Positions 57,046 through 64,000 of a stretch of DNA of 64,000 bases are shown here, in pieces (position 1 is the first letter of the stretch; each line of letters starts with the position of its first letter). Origin of the DNA: VAZQ01 sp963712565 (GTDB taxonomy: Bacteria > Pseudomonadota > Alphaproteobacteria > Rhizobiales > Xanthobacteraceae); NCBI GenBank assembly GCA_963712565.1, contig CAVQIP010000028.1:65316-129315 (forward strand), written 5' to 3'. Below the pieces are notes generated by a model that saw nothing but the letters and a program-made list of their open reading frames with translations, was not told the origin of the DNA and did not search any database. Made by a program: the position numbers and the translations under genes.

Positions 57046-58995
57046 CTACGCGCCGATCCTGCCATCGATCCGCGCGGGTGTGGCCGCGGGACCATCCGCG
57101 CCTCGCCCGCCTTCGATCAGGACAGGCGTCAAGCGATCGTCGCGGTCAGGGTGGGTCTCTTCGCGTCTGCGTTGCGCTTCGTTCTCCAGGAGGCTCCCCA
57201 CGCCGGTCGCGTGCGTCTTGTATTGCATCGCCTCAGCCGGCGTGACGCCGCGCAGGTCGTCGTTCGGCGTGAACACCCAGTCGTCACCGGCGGCCTTGGA
57301 GCCGAGGGTGGCTCTGGCCTCGCGCAGCAGATCCCGGAGCGCACGCGCCGTCGTTGGGTCGGACGGCGTAACGAGATTGTTTCGATACGCTCGCGGCACC
57401 ATGAACCCTATCACCGCGCCGCAGGCGAATTCGGCGAGGCCGTCGATCGACACGAGGCTAAGAGACGGGACTGGGTCCCTGGACAAGCCAAGCTCGCGGA
57501 ACGTGTCAACGAGGCTGGTTTGGATCAACTGGGCTGCGGCAGCGGCGGCACCCAAGGCGCCTGCCAGGAAGATGGCGTCACGCAAGCGATCGGACATTTC
57601 GGTCCGCCGCACATCGCCGCTCAAGCGGATGACAAGGACGACGCTCGCCGTCATTCCGACCAGCAACCAAGGCAACGCGGTCGCCATCTTGATTGGCAAA
57701 AAGGCCCAATCCGGAGGGATCGAATTGGTCGCAGCAGTATCGGCGGCGGACTGCGCGAACAGCTGCGCGATGGCAGTCACGGACTGCCATGTCTCCGAGG
57801 GTTTCCAGTACACGGTCGAGACGACGATCACGAGCCATGACGCCAGCCCGGCTTTGATGGCGATGGGGATCAGACATCTCCAAGAACGCTCGCGCCAAAC
57901 CTTCTGCTCGATCTTAGCCGAGCGCCGCTTGAGCACGATGGAGATGACGGCGCCATACATCAAGCCGGCCGCCATCGCGGAGGTCAATGCGGAGATAATG
58001 CTCTTGTAGATGGTAGAAGCTGTCGGATCCACCGCCCGGCCAATGGCGTCATTGGTCACCCAGAAGACCATGACGATCAATGCGACGAGAAGAACCGCGG
58101 GAACCACGATATCGAACAGATGGCGGCCGGGGACGCGATCGGGGACGCGGAAACCAAGGTCCTTCAGCGTTTGGTCCACTTCCCGTTCGCTGTCGGATTG
58201 ATATCGGATTCCCCACCCCACATAGGCGTAGACCCGCTTGAGCAGATTCTCGACCGACCTGTTGAGTTTCTCCTCCTCGTCTTCATCGTTCGGATCGAGT
58301 GCCTGGACGTCCAGCTTCAGCGCGCGGTATGTCACGAGGATGTCGTCGAAAAATTCGTCTTTGAACGGCTCGAAGGCTGCCTTTTTCAGTGGATGTGAAG
58401 AACCGTTGAGCATGCATTTGATTGACGTCACCAGAATTGTCGCACGCGCCCAGCTGTACCCTAATGTTCCGCGCGGCAATCGCAGATCCTCCTGGCACTT
58501 CTCCCTGTGGGGGCTCTGGAGGAAATTCAATTGGCCCACCGGCGGGTCGTAACGCGCGTCGTCAAGCACCGCGATTGTGCTTCTGATGCCGTCGGGAACG
58601 AGGAACCAGGCGTGGACCCAGCGTCGCAGTTGCTCTTCGATGACGTTGAGCCACTTCACGGGAGCGGGCGCGGCGCCCAGACCGGTCAGAACGAGGGCAA
58701 CCAGCAGGGGCCAGGCTTGCGGGGACAGGCCCTCTTTGGGAGTAGGCGCGCCCAGCGCGCCGAGCATCGATGGACCGGGAATCACGAGCAGCGTGTACAA
58801 CGACAGCAAGCCGACGAGGTAAAGGAGACGGGCCTTTGCGTAAGCCGGCTTCAAAAACAGATATCGCAGCGGCTCGACCGTGCGCGGCAACGTCTCCTCG
58901 TTGGGAAAGGAAGGCTCGTTGAAGCGCTGCCAAGCGTAGGTCAGCACGACCAGGACGCCGAAGAAGAAGAAAGAGACGGTCAAATAGCTGTTCAT
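57046..58995 (-). CDS. large polytopic membrane protein of unknown family, coupled to a radical SAM gene
   Basis: 649 residues from the ATG that overlaps the radical SAM stop (ATGA). Likely membrane helices are near 5-20, 57-74, 95-110, 294-314, 333-355, 374-395, 432-457 and 520-534. A cytoplasmic or periplasmic domain at ~115-290 includes a very acidic 'DPNDEDEEEKLNRSVENLL' coiled-coil-like stretch. The last ~110 residues ('RALRDLLREARATLGSKAAG') are soluble and charged. No transporter, peptidase or ABC motif is visible. Because translation is coupled to the peptide-modifying enzyme, export, sensing or immunity for the modified peptide are the natural guesses, and none is shown. Confidence 0.75.
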   Translation of the reverse strand: MNSYLTVSFFFFGVLVVLTYAWQRFNEPSFPNEETLPRTVEPLRYLFLKPAYAKARLLYLVGLLSLYTLLVIPGPSMLGALGAPTPKEGLSPQAWPLLVALVLTGLGAAPAPVKWLNVIEEQLRRWVHAWFLVPDGIRSTIAVLDDARYDPPVGQLNFLQSPHREKCQEDLRLPRGTLGYSWARATILVTSIKCMLNGSSHPLKKAAFEPFKDEFFDDILVTYRALKLDVQALDPNDEDEEEKLNRSVENLLKRVYAYVGWGIRYQSDSEREVDQTLKDLGFRVPDRVPGRHLFDIVVPAVLLVALIVMVFWVTNDAIGRAVDPTASTIYKSIISALTSAMAAGLMYGAVISIVLKRRSAKIEQKVWRERSWRCLIPIAIKAGLASWLVIVVSTVYWKPSETWQSVTAIAQLFAQSAADTAATNSIPPDWAFLPIKMATALPWLLVGMTASVVLVIRLSGDVRRTEMSDRLRDAIFLAGALGAAAAAAQLIQTSLVDTFRELGLSRDPVPSLSLVSIDGLAEFACGAVIGFMVPRAYRNNLVTPSDPTTARALRDLLREARATLGSKAAGDDWVFTPNDDLRGVTPAEAMQYKTHATGVGSLLENEAQRRREETHPDRDDRLTPVLIEGGRGADGPAATPARIDGRIGA

Positions 58996-60206
58996 GGCGT
59001 TAACTCCACAGGGTCCGTGCAGGACGTGGCGGCATAGCCCGGATCGCCTTGCATCTCCGGCGGTCGGACGCGGCTCTCGATCCCCGCGATCACCTCGTCG
59101 AGCACCGCCTGGCGGGTCAGCCGGCAGTGCATGGTCTCGGTTGCGTCGAACCGCCCGGTCTCGAACAGCTTGTTCGCCGGCGCGCCGCCGCCGCACCAGC
59201 GGAAATAGCGGCAGCTGCGTTCGCACGCATCGACGCCGCGCTGGATTTCGTCGCTGATGGTCCGAAACATGGCGGCATGTTCGATATCCGCGAGCCGGTG
59301 CTCGGCGACGTGGCCAAATGCAAAGCCGGCGAAGCGGGCATGACGGGCGCCGAGGAGTTCCGGTGAAAATGTCGAGATCGCGCCGTCATGGCTGACGCTC
59401 ACGATCGCGAACGGCGAGTTCTGCTCATCCCACACCGGCTCGTCCGACAGCAGGTGCCCGAGCGCGCTCTCGAACTCACGCACCTTGAGCAGTCCCGGCG
59501 CGTCCCAAACCAGCTCGAAGAAGCGCTTGATGAACGCTCTAAATTTCGTCTCGACGCAGTCGCCCGCGAGCGAGGAACGCGCATTCGCGCCCTCGATCTC
59601 CTCGATATTGAAGCCGACATCCTTGATGCCGTTCTGGACGTAGAAATCGAACAGTCGCTCCGGATGATCGAGCGCGCGCTCGGTCAACACCGTGATCACG
59701 TGGAACGCGAGACCCTGGTCCTGCAGCAGGCGGACCGCGCGCATCGCCTTTTCGTGCGTGCCCTGGCCGCGGCGGGTGCGCCGGTTGGCGTCGTGCAGGT
59801 CCGCCGGACCGTCGATGCTAAGTCCGACCCTGGCTCCGGTGCGGGCAAAGAATCGCGCCCAATCCTCGTTCAGCAACACACCGTTGCTCTGGAAGCGGTG
59901 CGTGAGCTGCAAGGAGGCCGGCCGCTGCTCGGTCATGAGCGCGACGGCGTCTTCGTACCAGGCGAGCGGGACGACCAGAGGTTCGCCGCCGTGCCACGCC
60001 ACCTCGAGCTGCCGACCCAGGCGCGGGCTCTCGAACACGCGCCGGCACACGAGGGCCAACGTCTCGAGGCTCATCCGCGCGGTCGATTGGCGGTTGGAGA
60101 GGTAGCAGTACGAGCAGTCGATATTGCAGAACGGCGTCGGCTGAAGAACAAGGAGCCCGAGCCGCGGGGTTGATGCTTCCGTGCCGATGTCGGTGCGCGC
60201 GGACAT
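58992..60206 (-). CDS. radical SAM/SPASM peptide maturase, cyclophane (GrrM/triceptide) type
   Basis: 404 residues. The radical SAM cluster is 'CNIDCSYC' with Cys27, Cys31 and Cys34, followed by 'WHGGEP' at 71-76 and 'GLSIDGPADLHD' at 128-139, all typical of peptide-modifying radical SAM enzymes. The C-terminal SPASM-like region has Cys328, Cys332, Cys338 and Cys361 ('CERSCRYFRWCGGG...HC'). The overall pattern fits GrrM/OscB-type enzymes that form three-residue cyclophanes, by family knowledge. It starts 23 bases after the stop of a 78-residue precursor-like gene and its stop overlaps the membrane protein start. Confidence 0.88.
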   Translation of the reverse strand: MSARTDIGTEASTPRLGLLVLQPTPFCNIDCSYCYLSNRQSTARMSLETLALVCRRVFESPRLGRQLEVAWHGGEPLVVPLAWYEDAVALMTEQRPASLQLTHRFQSNGVLLNEDWARFFARTGARVGLSIDGPADLHDANRRTRRGQGTHEKAMRAVRLLQDQGLAFHVITVLTERALDHPERLFDFYVQNGIKDVGFNIEEIEGANARSSLAGDCVETKFRAFIKRFFELVWDAPGLLKVREFESALGHLLSDEPVWDEQNSPFAIVSVSHDGAISTFSPELLGARHARFAGFAFGHVAEHRLADIEHAAMFRTISDEIQRGVDACERSCRYFRWCGGGAPANKLFETGRFDATETMHCRLTRQAVLDEVIAGIESRVRPPEMQGDPGYAATSCTDPVELTP

Positions 60207-60229
60207 GGCGGATGGCCCTCGCGTCGGCG

Positions 60230-60466
60230 CTAGTTACGCCATGCCATTTTCGGCTTGGATGGAAGCTGAGGCAGGAGCGTCGGTTCGCCGGCGCGGACGC
60301 GCTCGGTGATCGCCGCGATGCTCGTCGATAGCTTCCCCTCCAGGCCCGGCTCGGTCGGGAGCTGATATGCGCGTGCGTCGTTTGCCAGAGCGCAGGCGAC
60401 GAGCGCCACGAGGGAGACCGCTGCTACTTGGATCGATGGCGGAATACGATCTGCTTTGTTGGACAT
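60230..60466 (-). CDS. RiPP precursor-like peptide with C-terminal Trp-Arg-Asn
   Basis: 78 residues. Residues ~14-33 ('VAAVSLVALVACALA', then NDARA) form a signal-like segment, as in GrrA/OscA precursors. 'LEGKLSTSIAAITERVRAGE' is a helical leader-like stretch recalling the conserved 'RLxxLTxxLRER' region of those precursors. The C-terminus is 'LPSKPKMAWRN', ending Trp76-Arg77-Asn78, an aromatic-X-Asn triad of the sort that triceptide enzymes cross-link. There is only one such triad and no Gly-rich repeat core. It directly precedes the radical SAM gene on the same strand. The modification itself is inference. Confidence 0.75.
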   Translation of the reverse strand: MSNKADRIPPSIQVAAVSLVALVACALANDARAYQLPTEPGLEGKLSTSIAAITERVRAGEPTLLPQLPSKPKMAWRN

Positions 60467-60838
60467 GGCTCACCCCATCCAAAACTGCATTGACGCCTTC
60501 CCAGTAATTGCCAGCCTGCGCGGGCATATCCCCTTTTTTCCTCGGTCAAGAATGAACTAGCTCACACAGCGCAATAATCGTTGGGGCTGCAGACACGGGG
60601 CCCGCTTGGGGGTGCGGGAAGAAGGGATTTTTCTAATATGGAAATGGGCACTTACGGCCCGCCTGCCTGCGGCAATACGAGCGGGGGAGGCGTGCTTCGG
60701 GCGACGATCGCAAGCACAGTTTGAAAACCGGACCGCATCGTTGACCGAGGTCGCAGTCGGTCGTCAGCGCTTACGAGAAGCGCGGTGCAGCCGGTCACCG
60801 ATGATTTCACGTTTGCTCCGTCGGCGCGAAGTCGGCGG
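60467..60838. other. intergenic region upstream of the precursor gene
   Basis: About 370 bases between the DOPA-dioxygenase-like gene and the precursor on the same strand. No gene was recognised. The stretch at 60520-60580, which contains CCCCTTTTTTCC and a short AT-rich patch, is where the promoter of the precursor operon is most likely. Confidence 0.45.
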
Positions 60839-61234
60839 TCAGCCCCTGCGGGTGTCGCGCAGAACCTCCAGCCGCAGCGGCAGCATGCTGCCGAACCAGA
60901 CCGCGTGGTCGGTGTGATCGGCGTAAGGATTGCCGGTCCCGGGATGGAGCAGGATGGTCAGCCCGTCGCGGTTGAGCATCAGCCAAGGCAGGAACGAGGC
61001 CAAGAGCGCGCACGGGAACGCGATCTGATACATCGATCGCAGATGTGGCCCCACCAGTTCGTCGTGCCAGCGCCCGAGCGTCGCCTGCGGGAATTCCGCC
61101 GCCACGCGCTCGCGCAAGCGCGCGGCGCGATCGCGGGTCGATGCCGGGTCGTAATAGACGTGGGCGTGATAGTGCTTGATGACGCCGACAGGCGCGGGCG
61201 CCTCTGCAGTGGCCGGCGTGGAGCTCCTGGGCAT
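60839..61234 (-). CDS. DOPA 4,5-dioxygenase-family protein
   Basis: 131 residues from the ATG 6 bases after GAGGAG; the frame is open 46 codons upstream without a site. 'HYHAHVYYDP' at 21-30 with the family's HxHxYY opening, 'WHDELVGPH' and 'LTILLHPGTGNPYADHTDHA' (with His97, His107 and His110) are the family signatures. The family includes fungal DOPA 4,5-dioxygenase, which performs extradiol cleavage; bacterial members are mostly uncharacterised. Whether it belongs with the RiPP locus downstream is unclear. Confidence 0.85.
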   Translation of the reverse strand: MPRSSTPATAEAPAPVGVIKHYHAHVYYDPASTRDRAARLRERVAAEFPQATLGRWHDELVGPHLRSMYQIAFPCALLASFLPWLMLNRDGLTILLHPGTGNPYADHTDHAVWFGSMLPLRLEVLRDTRRG

Positions 61235-61619
61235 CGCAAACTCCTCGTCCACGATGGAAGACCGACGGCCGAGGGCCTCGTGGCAATTCGGCGAAACCGC
61301 CGGTCCTGCCACGTCTCGAGGCGTTGATAGCGTATTGCGAAGTGGCGCGCCACGGCCGATGAAGATGGGCACTATTGCTTCGCCGTGGCGCTATGATGCC
61401 GCGGCCGACCAAGCGCTCCAATCGACCAATCTGCGACGGCCTGCGATCTTGCGCTACGCCTCATCGGCGGCTGTCTTCCAGATTTCGCAGGGTGGTCCAG
61501 TTAGCATTCGGTAGCGGCTCTCTCGGTCAACCCCGGGATCGACGTGAATGTGCCAAACGCTTCACTTCGCACTGCAAGAAAAACAGCAACCTTTCTCGCG
61601 AGATGACGCTTCGCACAGC
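61235..61619. other. intergenic region without a recognised gene
   Basis: About 385 bases between the regulator's stop and the DOPA-dioxygenase-like start. No convincing ORF, terminator or repeat was seen. Confidence 0.45.
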
Positions 61620-62357
61620 CTAAGCTGTCAGCCGTCGTGGGTCGCATAATCGACAGGTTAGCACGTCCTCGTTGTTGATCTCGATCTGGAAGGTTTCGGA
61701 CAAGCCCGCCTTTCCAGACGACGTTAGTTGGAGTGCACGGCTGTCCGACACGCATTTGAGCCATCCGAGCTCCAGTAGACGGTCCAGAATCCGAGCTCCG
61801 ACGAGTCCCTTGAGGTGATAACGACGCTCGCTCCAGTCGAGACAAGGCTGGCAGAAAATTCGCCGAGTCCGCGGCCTCAGATCAGCGCCGAACGCGGAAA
61901 GGAAATGCCCACCCGAAGACGTGACCTCACCGCCTTCATCGGTGAGCTCGATGTGCCCCATGGCCACAAGTGCATCGGTAACAGCGACTCCTACCTGGCC
62001 AGCCAGGTGATCGTAGCAACTTCGGGCAAAACGGAGTGCCTCGTCGTTTGCTGACCGCGGATGACGGCGGGGTGGCACCTCTATGGCGGCGACGACCTTC
62101 ATGCTCTCCAGCATTGTCGCGACCAGCGGGGACGCGATCCGATAATAGCTGAAGCGGCGGTCGCGAATGACAGTCAAGAGCCGCGCGGCAACCAGCTTGC
62201 TCAGGTGGCCGCTCGCCGTCGAGCGAGAGACATGGGCGCAGTAAGCAAGCTCAGTGGCCGTCAGCGACTGGCCGCCCATAAGGGCGTTAAGCATCGTCGC
62301 TCGCGCAGTGTCACCCACGAGAGCGGCCACCTCCACCAGATTTGCCGCCGCGACCAT
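61620..62357 (-). CDS. ArsR-type winged-helix transcriptional regulator
   Basis: 245 residues from the ATG at 62357, which follows TAGGG; ATG at 62387 would add ten. 'LVEVAALVGDTARATMLNAL' opens the winged-helix domain, followed by 'LTATELAYCAHVSRSTASGH' (the recognition-helix region), the wing and a C-terminal ~150-residue part with 'CQPCLDWSERRYHLKG'. It is the type that commonly regulates a neighbouring oxidoreductase. It diverges from the quinone oxidoreductase with 123 bases between the starts, where its operator probably lies. Confidence 0.85.
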   Translation of the reverse strand: MVAAANLVEVAALVGDTARATMLNALMGGQSLTATELAYCAHVSRSTASGHLSKLVAARLLTVIRDRRFSYYRIASPLVATMLESMKVVAAIEVPPRRHPRSANDEALRFARSCYDHLAGQVGVAVTDALVAMGHIELTDEGGEVTSSGGHFLSAFGADLRPRTRRIFCQPCLDWSERRYHLKGLVGARILDRLLELGWLKCVSDSRALQLTSSGKAGLSETFQIEINNEDVLTCRLCDPRRLTA

Positions 62358-62480
62358 CCCTAACCCTATCGCTGATACCGGAAGCATATCAATCGAAGAC
62401 AGTTCGGCATGGGCCAAACTGTTCGCGCGAGACAATTGCGAACCCCGCAGCAAGAATGGCTGTAACAGGAGGAACGCATC

Positions 62481-63482
62481 ATGGGAATGGCGGCGGTAAT
62501 CTACAAGAAAGGCGCACCCGACAACTTCGTGTGGGAGGAGATCAAGGTCGGGTCTCCCGGGCGCGGCCAGGTACGTCTTCGCAGCACGGCCGTCGGCGTG
62601 AATTTCGCTGACACGTACCATCGAGCAGGTATCCCGCACCCGATGATCGTGGGCGATCCGCCCGTTGTCGTCGGTTTCGAAGGAGTTGGCGAGATCGAGG
62701 AGTTGGGTCCTGGCGTCACCGGGTTCTCTGTCGGCGAACGAGTTTGCACCTGCCTTCCCCCACTCGGCGCCTATAGTCAGGAGCGCCTTTACCCGGCTGA
62801 CAAGTTGATCAAGGTTCCAAAGGACTTGCCATTGGATGACGTTCAACTGGCAGGACTAATCCTGAAGGGGATGACCGCGCAATATCTCCTGCATCGAACG
62901 CACAAGGTGCGACCGGGAGATTATGTTCTGATCCACGCGGCTGCTGGCGGCATGGGCCATATCCTTTGTCCTTGGGCGCGGCATCTCGGAGCCACTGTGA
63001 TCGGTACCGTTAGTACCGACGCGAAGGCCGAGATCGCTCGAAATCTCGGTTGTCATTACGTTATCAATTACTCGACCGAAGACTTCGTAGCTGTCACCCG
63101 TAAGATTACGGACGGAAAAGGCGTAGACGTTGTCTATGAGTCGATCGGTAAGGACACGCTGCAAAGGTCACTCGACTGCCTGCGGCTGGTCGGTATGTGC
63201 GCAGCTTACGGCCAGGCGTCAGGCGTTCCCGATCCGATCAACCTCATCGAAGATCTGGGCGTTCGCGGGTCACTTTTTATCACCCGACCCGTGCTTTCGC
63301 ATTACATGTCGAACCGAAGCGAAATCGACGCCGGAGCAAAATCGCTGTTCGATGCCGTCGCACAGGGGGTGGTAGCGAGCAACGTTGTCAAAACCTTTCC
63401 GCTTCGGGAGGCTGCAGCCGCGCACAAGTTCATCGGTGGACGCAAGACAACGGGCTCGATCGTCATGCTTCCGTTCGAGTAA
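62481..63482 (+). CDS. quinone oxidoreductase (zeta-crystallin-like MDR family)
   Basis: 333 residues, ATG behind AGGAGG. 'GVNFADTYHRAGIPHP' and 'VVVGFEGVGEIEELGPGVTG' (first 20) are family marks; 'LIHAAAGGMGHILCPWARHL' (first 20) is the NADPH-binding glycine motif, AAAGGMG. No structural or catalytic zinc ligands are seen, as expected for quinone oxidoreductases. It would reduce quinones or alpha,beta-unsaturated carbonyls with NADPH. Its codon use is less GC-biased than that of the central region. Confidence 0.92.
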   Translation: MGMAAVIYKKGAPDNFVWEEIKVGSPGRGQVRLRSTAVGVNFADTYHRAGIPHPMIVGDPPVVVGFEGVGEIEELGPGVTGFSVGERVCTCLPPLGAYSQERLYPADKLIKVPKDLPLDDVQLAGLILKGMTAQYLLHRTHKVRPGDYVLIHAAAGGMGHILCPWARHLGATVIGTVSTDAKAEIARNLGCHYVINYSTEDFVAVTRKITDGKGVDVVYESIGKDTLQRSLDCLRLVGMCAAYGQASGVPDPINLIEDLGVRGSLFITRPVLSHYMSNRSEIDAGAKSLFDAVAQGVVASNVVKTFPLREAAAAHKFIGGRKTTGSIVMLPFE

Positions 63483-63577
63483 GCGGCCCCAAAAAGGCTG
63501 GCGAAACGCCTTCAGCCGCTTTGGTGATGACGTCACGACCGCCACCCGAGGCACTCAATCCACAGAAAGGGAATATC

Positions 63578-63955
63578 ATGTCGATCATACGCCACGAAAT
63601 TAGAAAGATATCAGACGAGAATCGCGGTCAGCCGATCATCAGCCAGGCAGTCGTTCACGGCAACGTCGCCTATTTCGCCGGCATCACCCCCAACCCGATT
63701 GTCGGCGATATCAAAACGCAGACTGCTCAAGTGCTGCGACGCGTCGATGAGCTTCTCAACCTCGCGGGAACCGACAAATCACAGCTACTAAGCGCCCAGG
63801 TCTGGATCGCTGACATGCGTCTGTTCGAAGATCACAATTCTGTTTGGAACGAGTGGGTCGATCCGGCAAACCCTCCGGCGCGGGCTTGCCTCACGACCGA
63901 CTTTTGGCGACCTGGGATGCTCGTTGAAGTTATGGTGGTTGCAGCCGTGCCATGA
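63578..63955 (+). CDS. RidA family protein
   Basis: 125 residues, ATG behind AAAGGGA. 'ISQAVVHGNVAYFAGITPNP', 'QTAQVLRRVDELLNLAGTDK' and 'PARACLTTDFWRPGMLVEVM' match the RidA core; the Arg in 'PARAC' is where the family binds the carboxylate of enamine/imine substrates. It follows the quinone oxidoreductase by 95 bases in the same direction and may be co-transcribed. A few dozen bases remain before the window ends. Confidence 0.9.
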   Translation: MSIIRHEIRKISDENRGQPIISQAVVHGNVAYFAGITPNPIVGDIKTQTAQVLRRVDELLNLAGTDKSQLLSAQVWIADMRLFEDHNSVWNEWVDPANPPARACLTTDFWRPGMLVEVMVVAAVP

Positions 63956-64000
63956 GCCATTGCAGTCTGAGAAGCTGACCAGTCAGCGCATGTGATGCCG

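Overview
The window is GC-rich, gene-dense DNA of the kind found in Hyphomicrobiales (Bradyrhizobium / Xanthobacteraceae-like alphaproteobacteria). This placement is inference from three things: base composition, intergenic palindromes of the 'GTCGTCCCCGCG...CGCGGGGACGAC' and 'GTCATTCCGGG...' types, and the abundance of TRAP transporters, CoxLMS-type hydroxylases and aromatic-catabolism genes. No rRNA, tRNA, CRISPR array or transposase was recognised.

Layout. 1-639 is the end of a TRAP large permease. 1142-7709 holds small secreted proteins, a radical SAM protein translationally coupled to an SGNH hydrolase, an SDR, and a membrane alpha/beta hydrolase coupled to an isoprenylcysteine-methyltransferase-like protein. 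7946-17848 (minus strand) is a catabolic block: extradiol (VOC) dioxygenase, beta-hydroxyacid dehydrogenase, YciI-like protein, acyl-CoA synthetase, amidohydrolase, cupin, and a three-subunit molybdenum hydroxylase whose genes overlap by ATGA. 18163-20251 has an alpha/beta hydrolase and a membrane-anchored TIM-barrel-like protein. 20744-30026 is a second catabolic block: ACMSD-like decarboxylase, a lone molybdenum hydroxylase large subunit, a frameshifted gentisate-dioxygenase-like cupin, a sugar-type ABC importer (its binding protein also frameshifted) and a NicX-like 2,5-dihydroxypyridine dioxygenase.

30180-38141 matches the 2-aminobenzoyl-CoA (anthraniloyl-CoA) or salicylyl-CoA pathway: a flavin monooxygenase/old-yellow-enzyme fusion diverging from an SDR - MarR - enoyl-CoA hydratase - acyl-CoA dehydrogenase - aryl-CoA ligase - RidA operon. 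The two arms are separated by an AT-rich operator-like sequence. A TRAP transporter (38144-41072), indolepyruvate oxidoreductase iorAB (41196-44942), a cysteine-dioxygenase-like cupin and a four-domain rhodanese follow. The combination suggests tryptophan/indole-derived aromatics feeding anthraniloyl-CoA.

Two regions look least described. (i) 48332-52422: a 560-residue protein of nine near-identical 53-59-residue glycine-zipper repeats, a small I9-inhibitor-like protein and a subtilisin (S8), facing a LuxR-type regulator with a degenerate receiver domain. (ii) 57046-60466: a 78-residue precursor-like peptide with a signal-like leader and a C-terminal Trp-Arg-Asn, a radical SAM/SPASM enzyme of the cyclophane (GrrM/triceptide) type, and a 649-residue polytopic membrane protein of unknown family coupled to it by an ATGA overlap. 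This reads as a RiPP locus with an unusual partner. The window ends with a second complete TRAP operon (53808-56666), a DOPA-4,5-dioxygenase-like gene, an ArsR-type regulator diverging from a quinone oxidoreductase, and a RidA protein.
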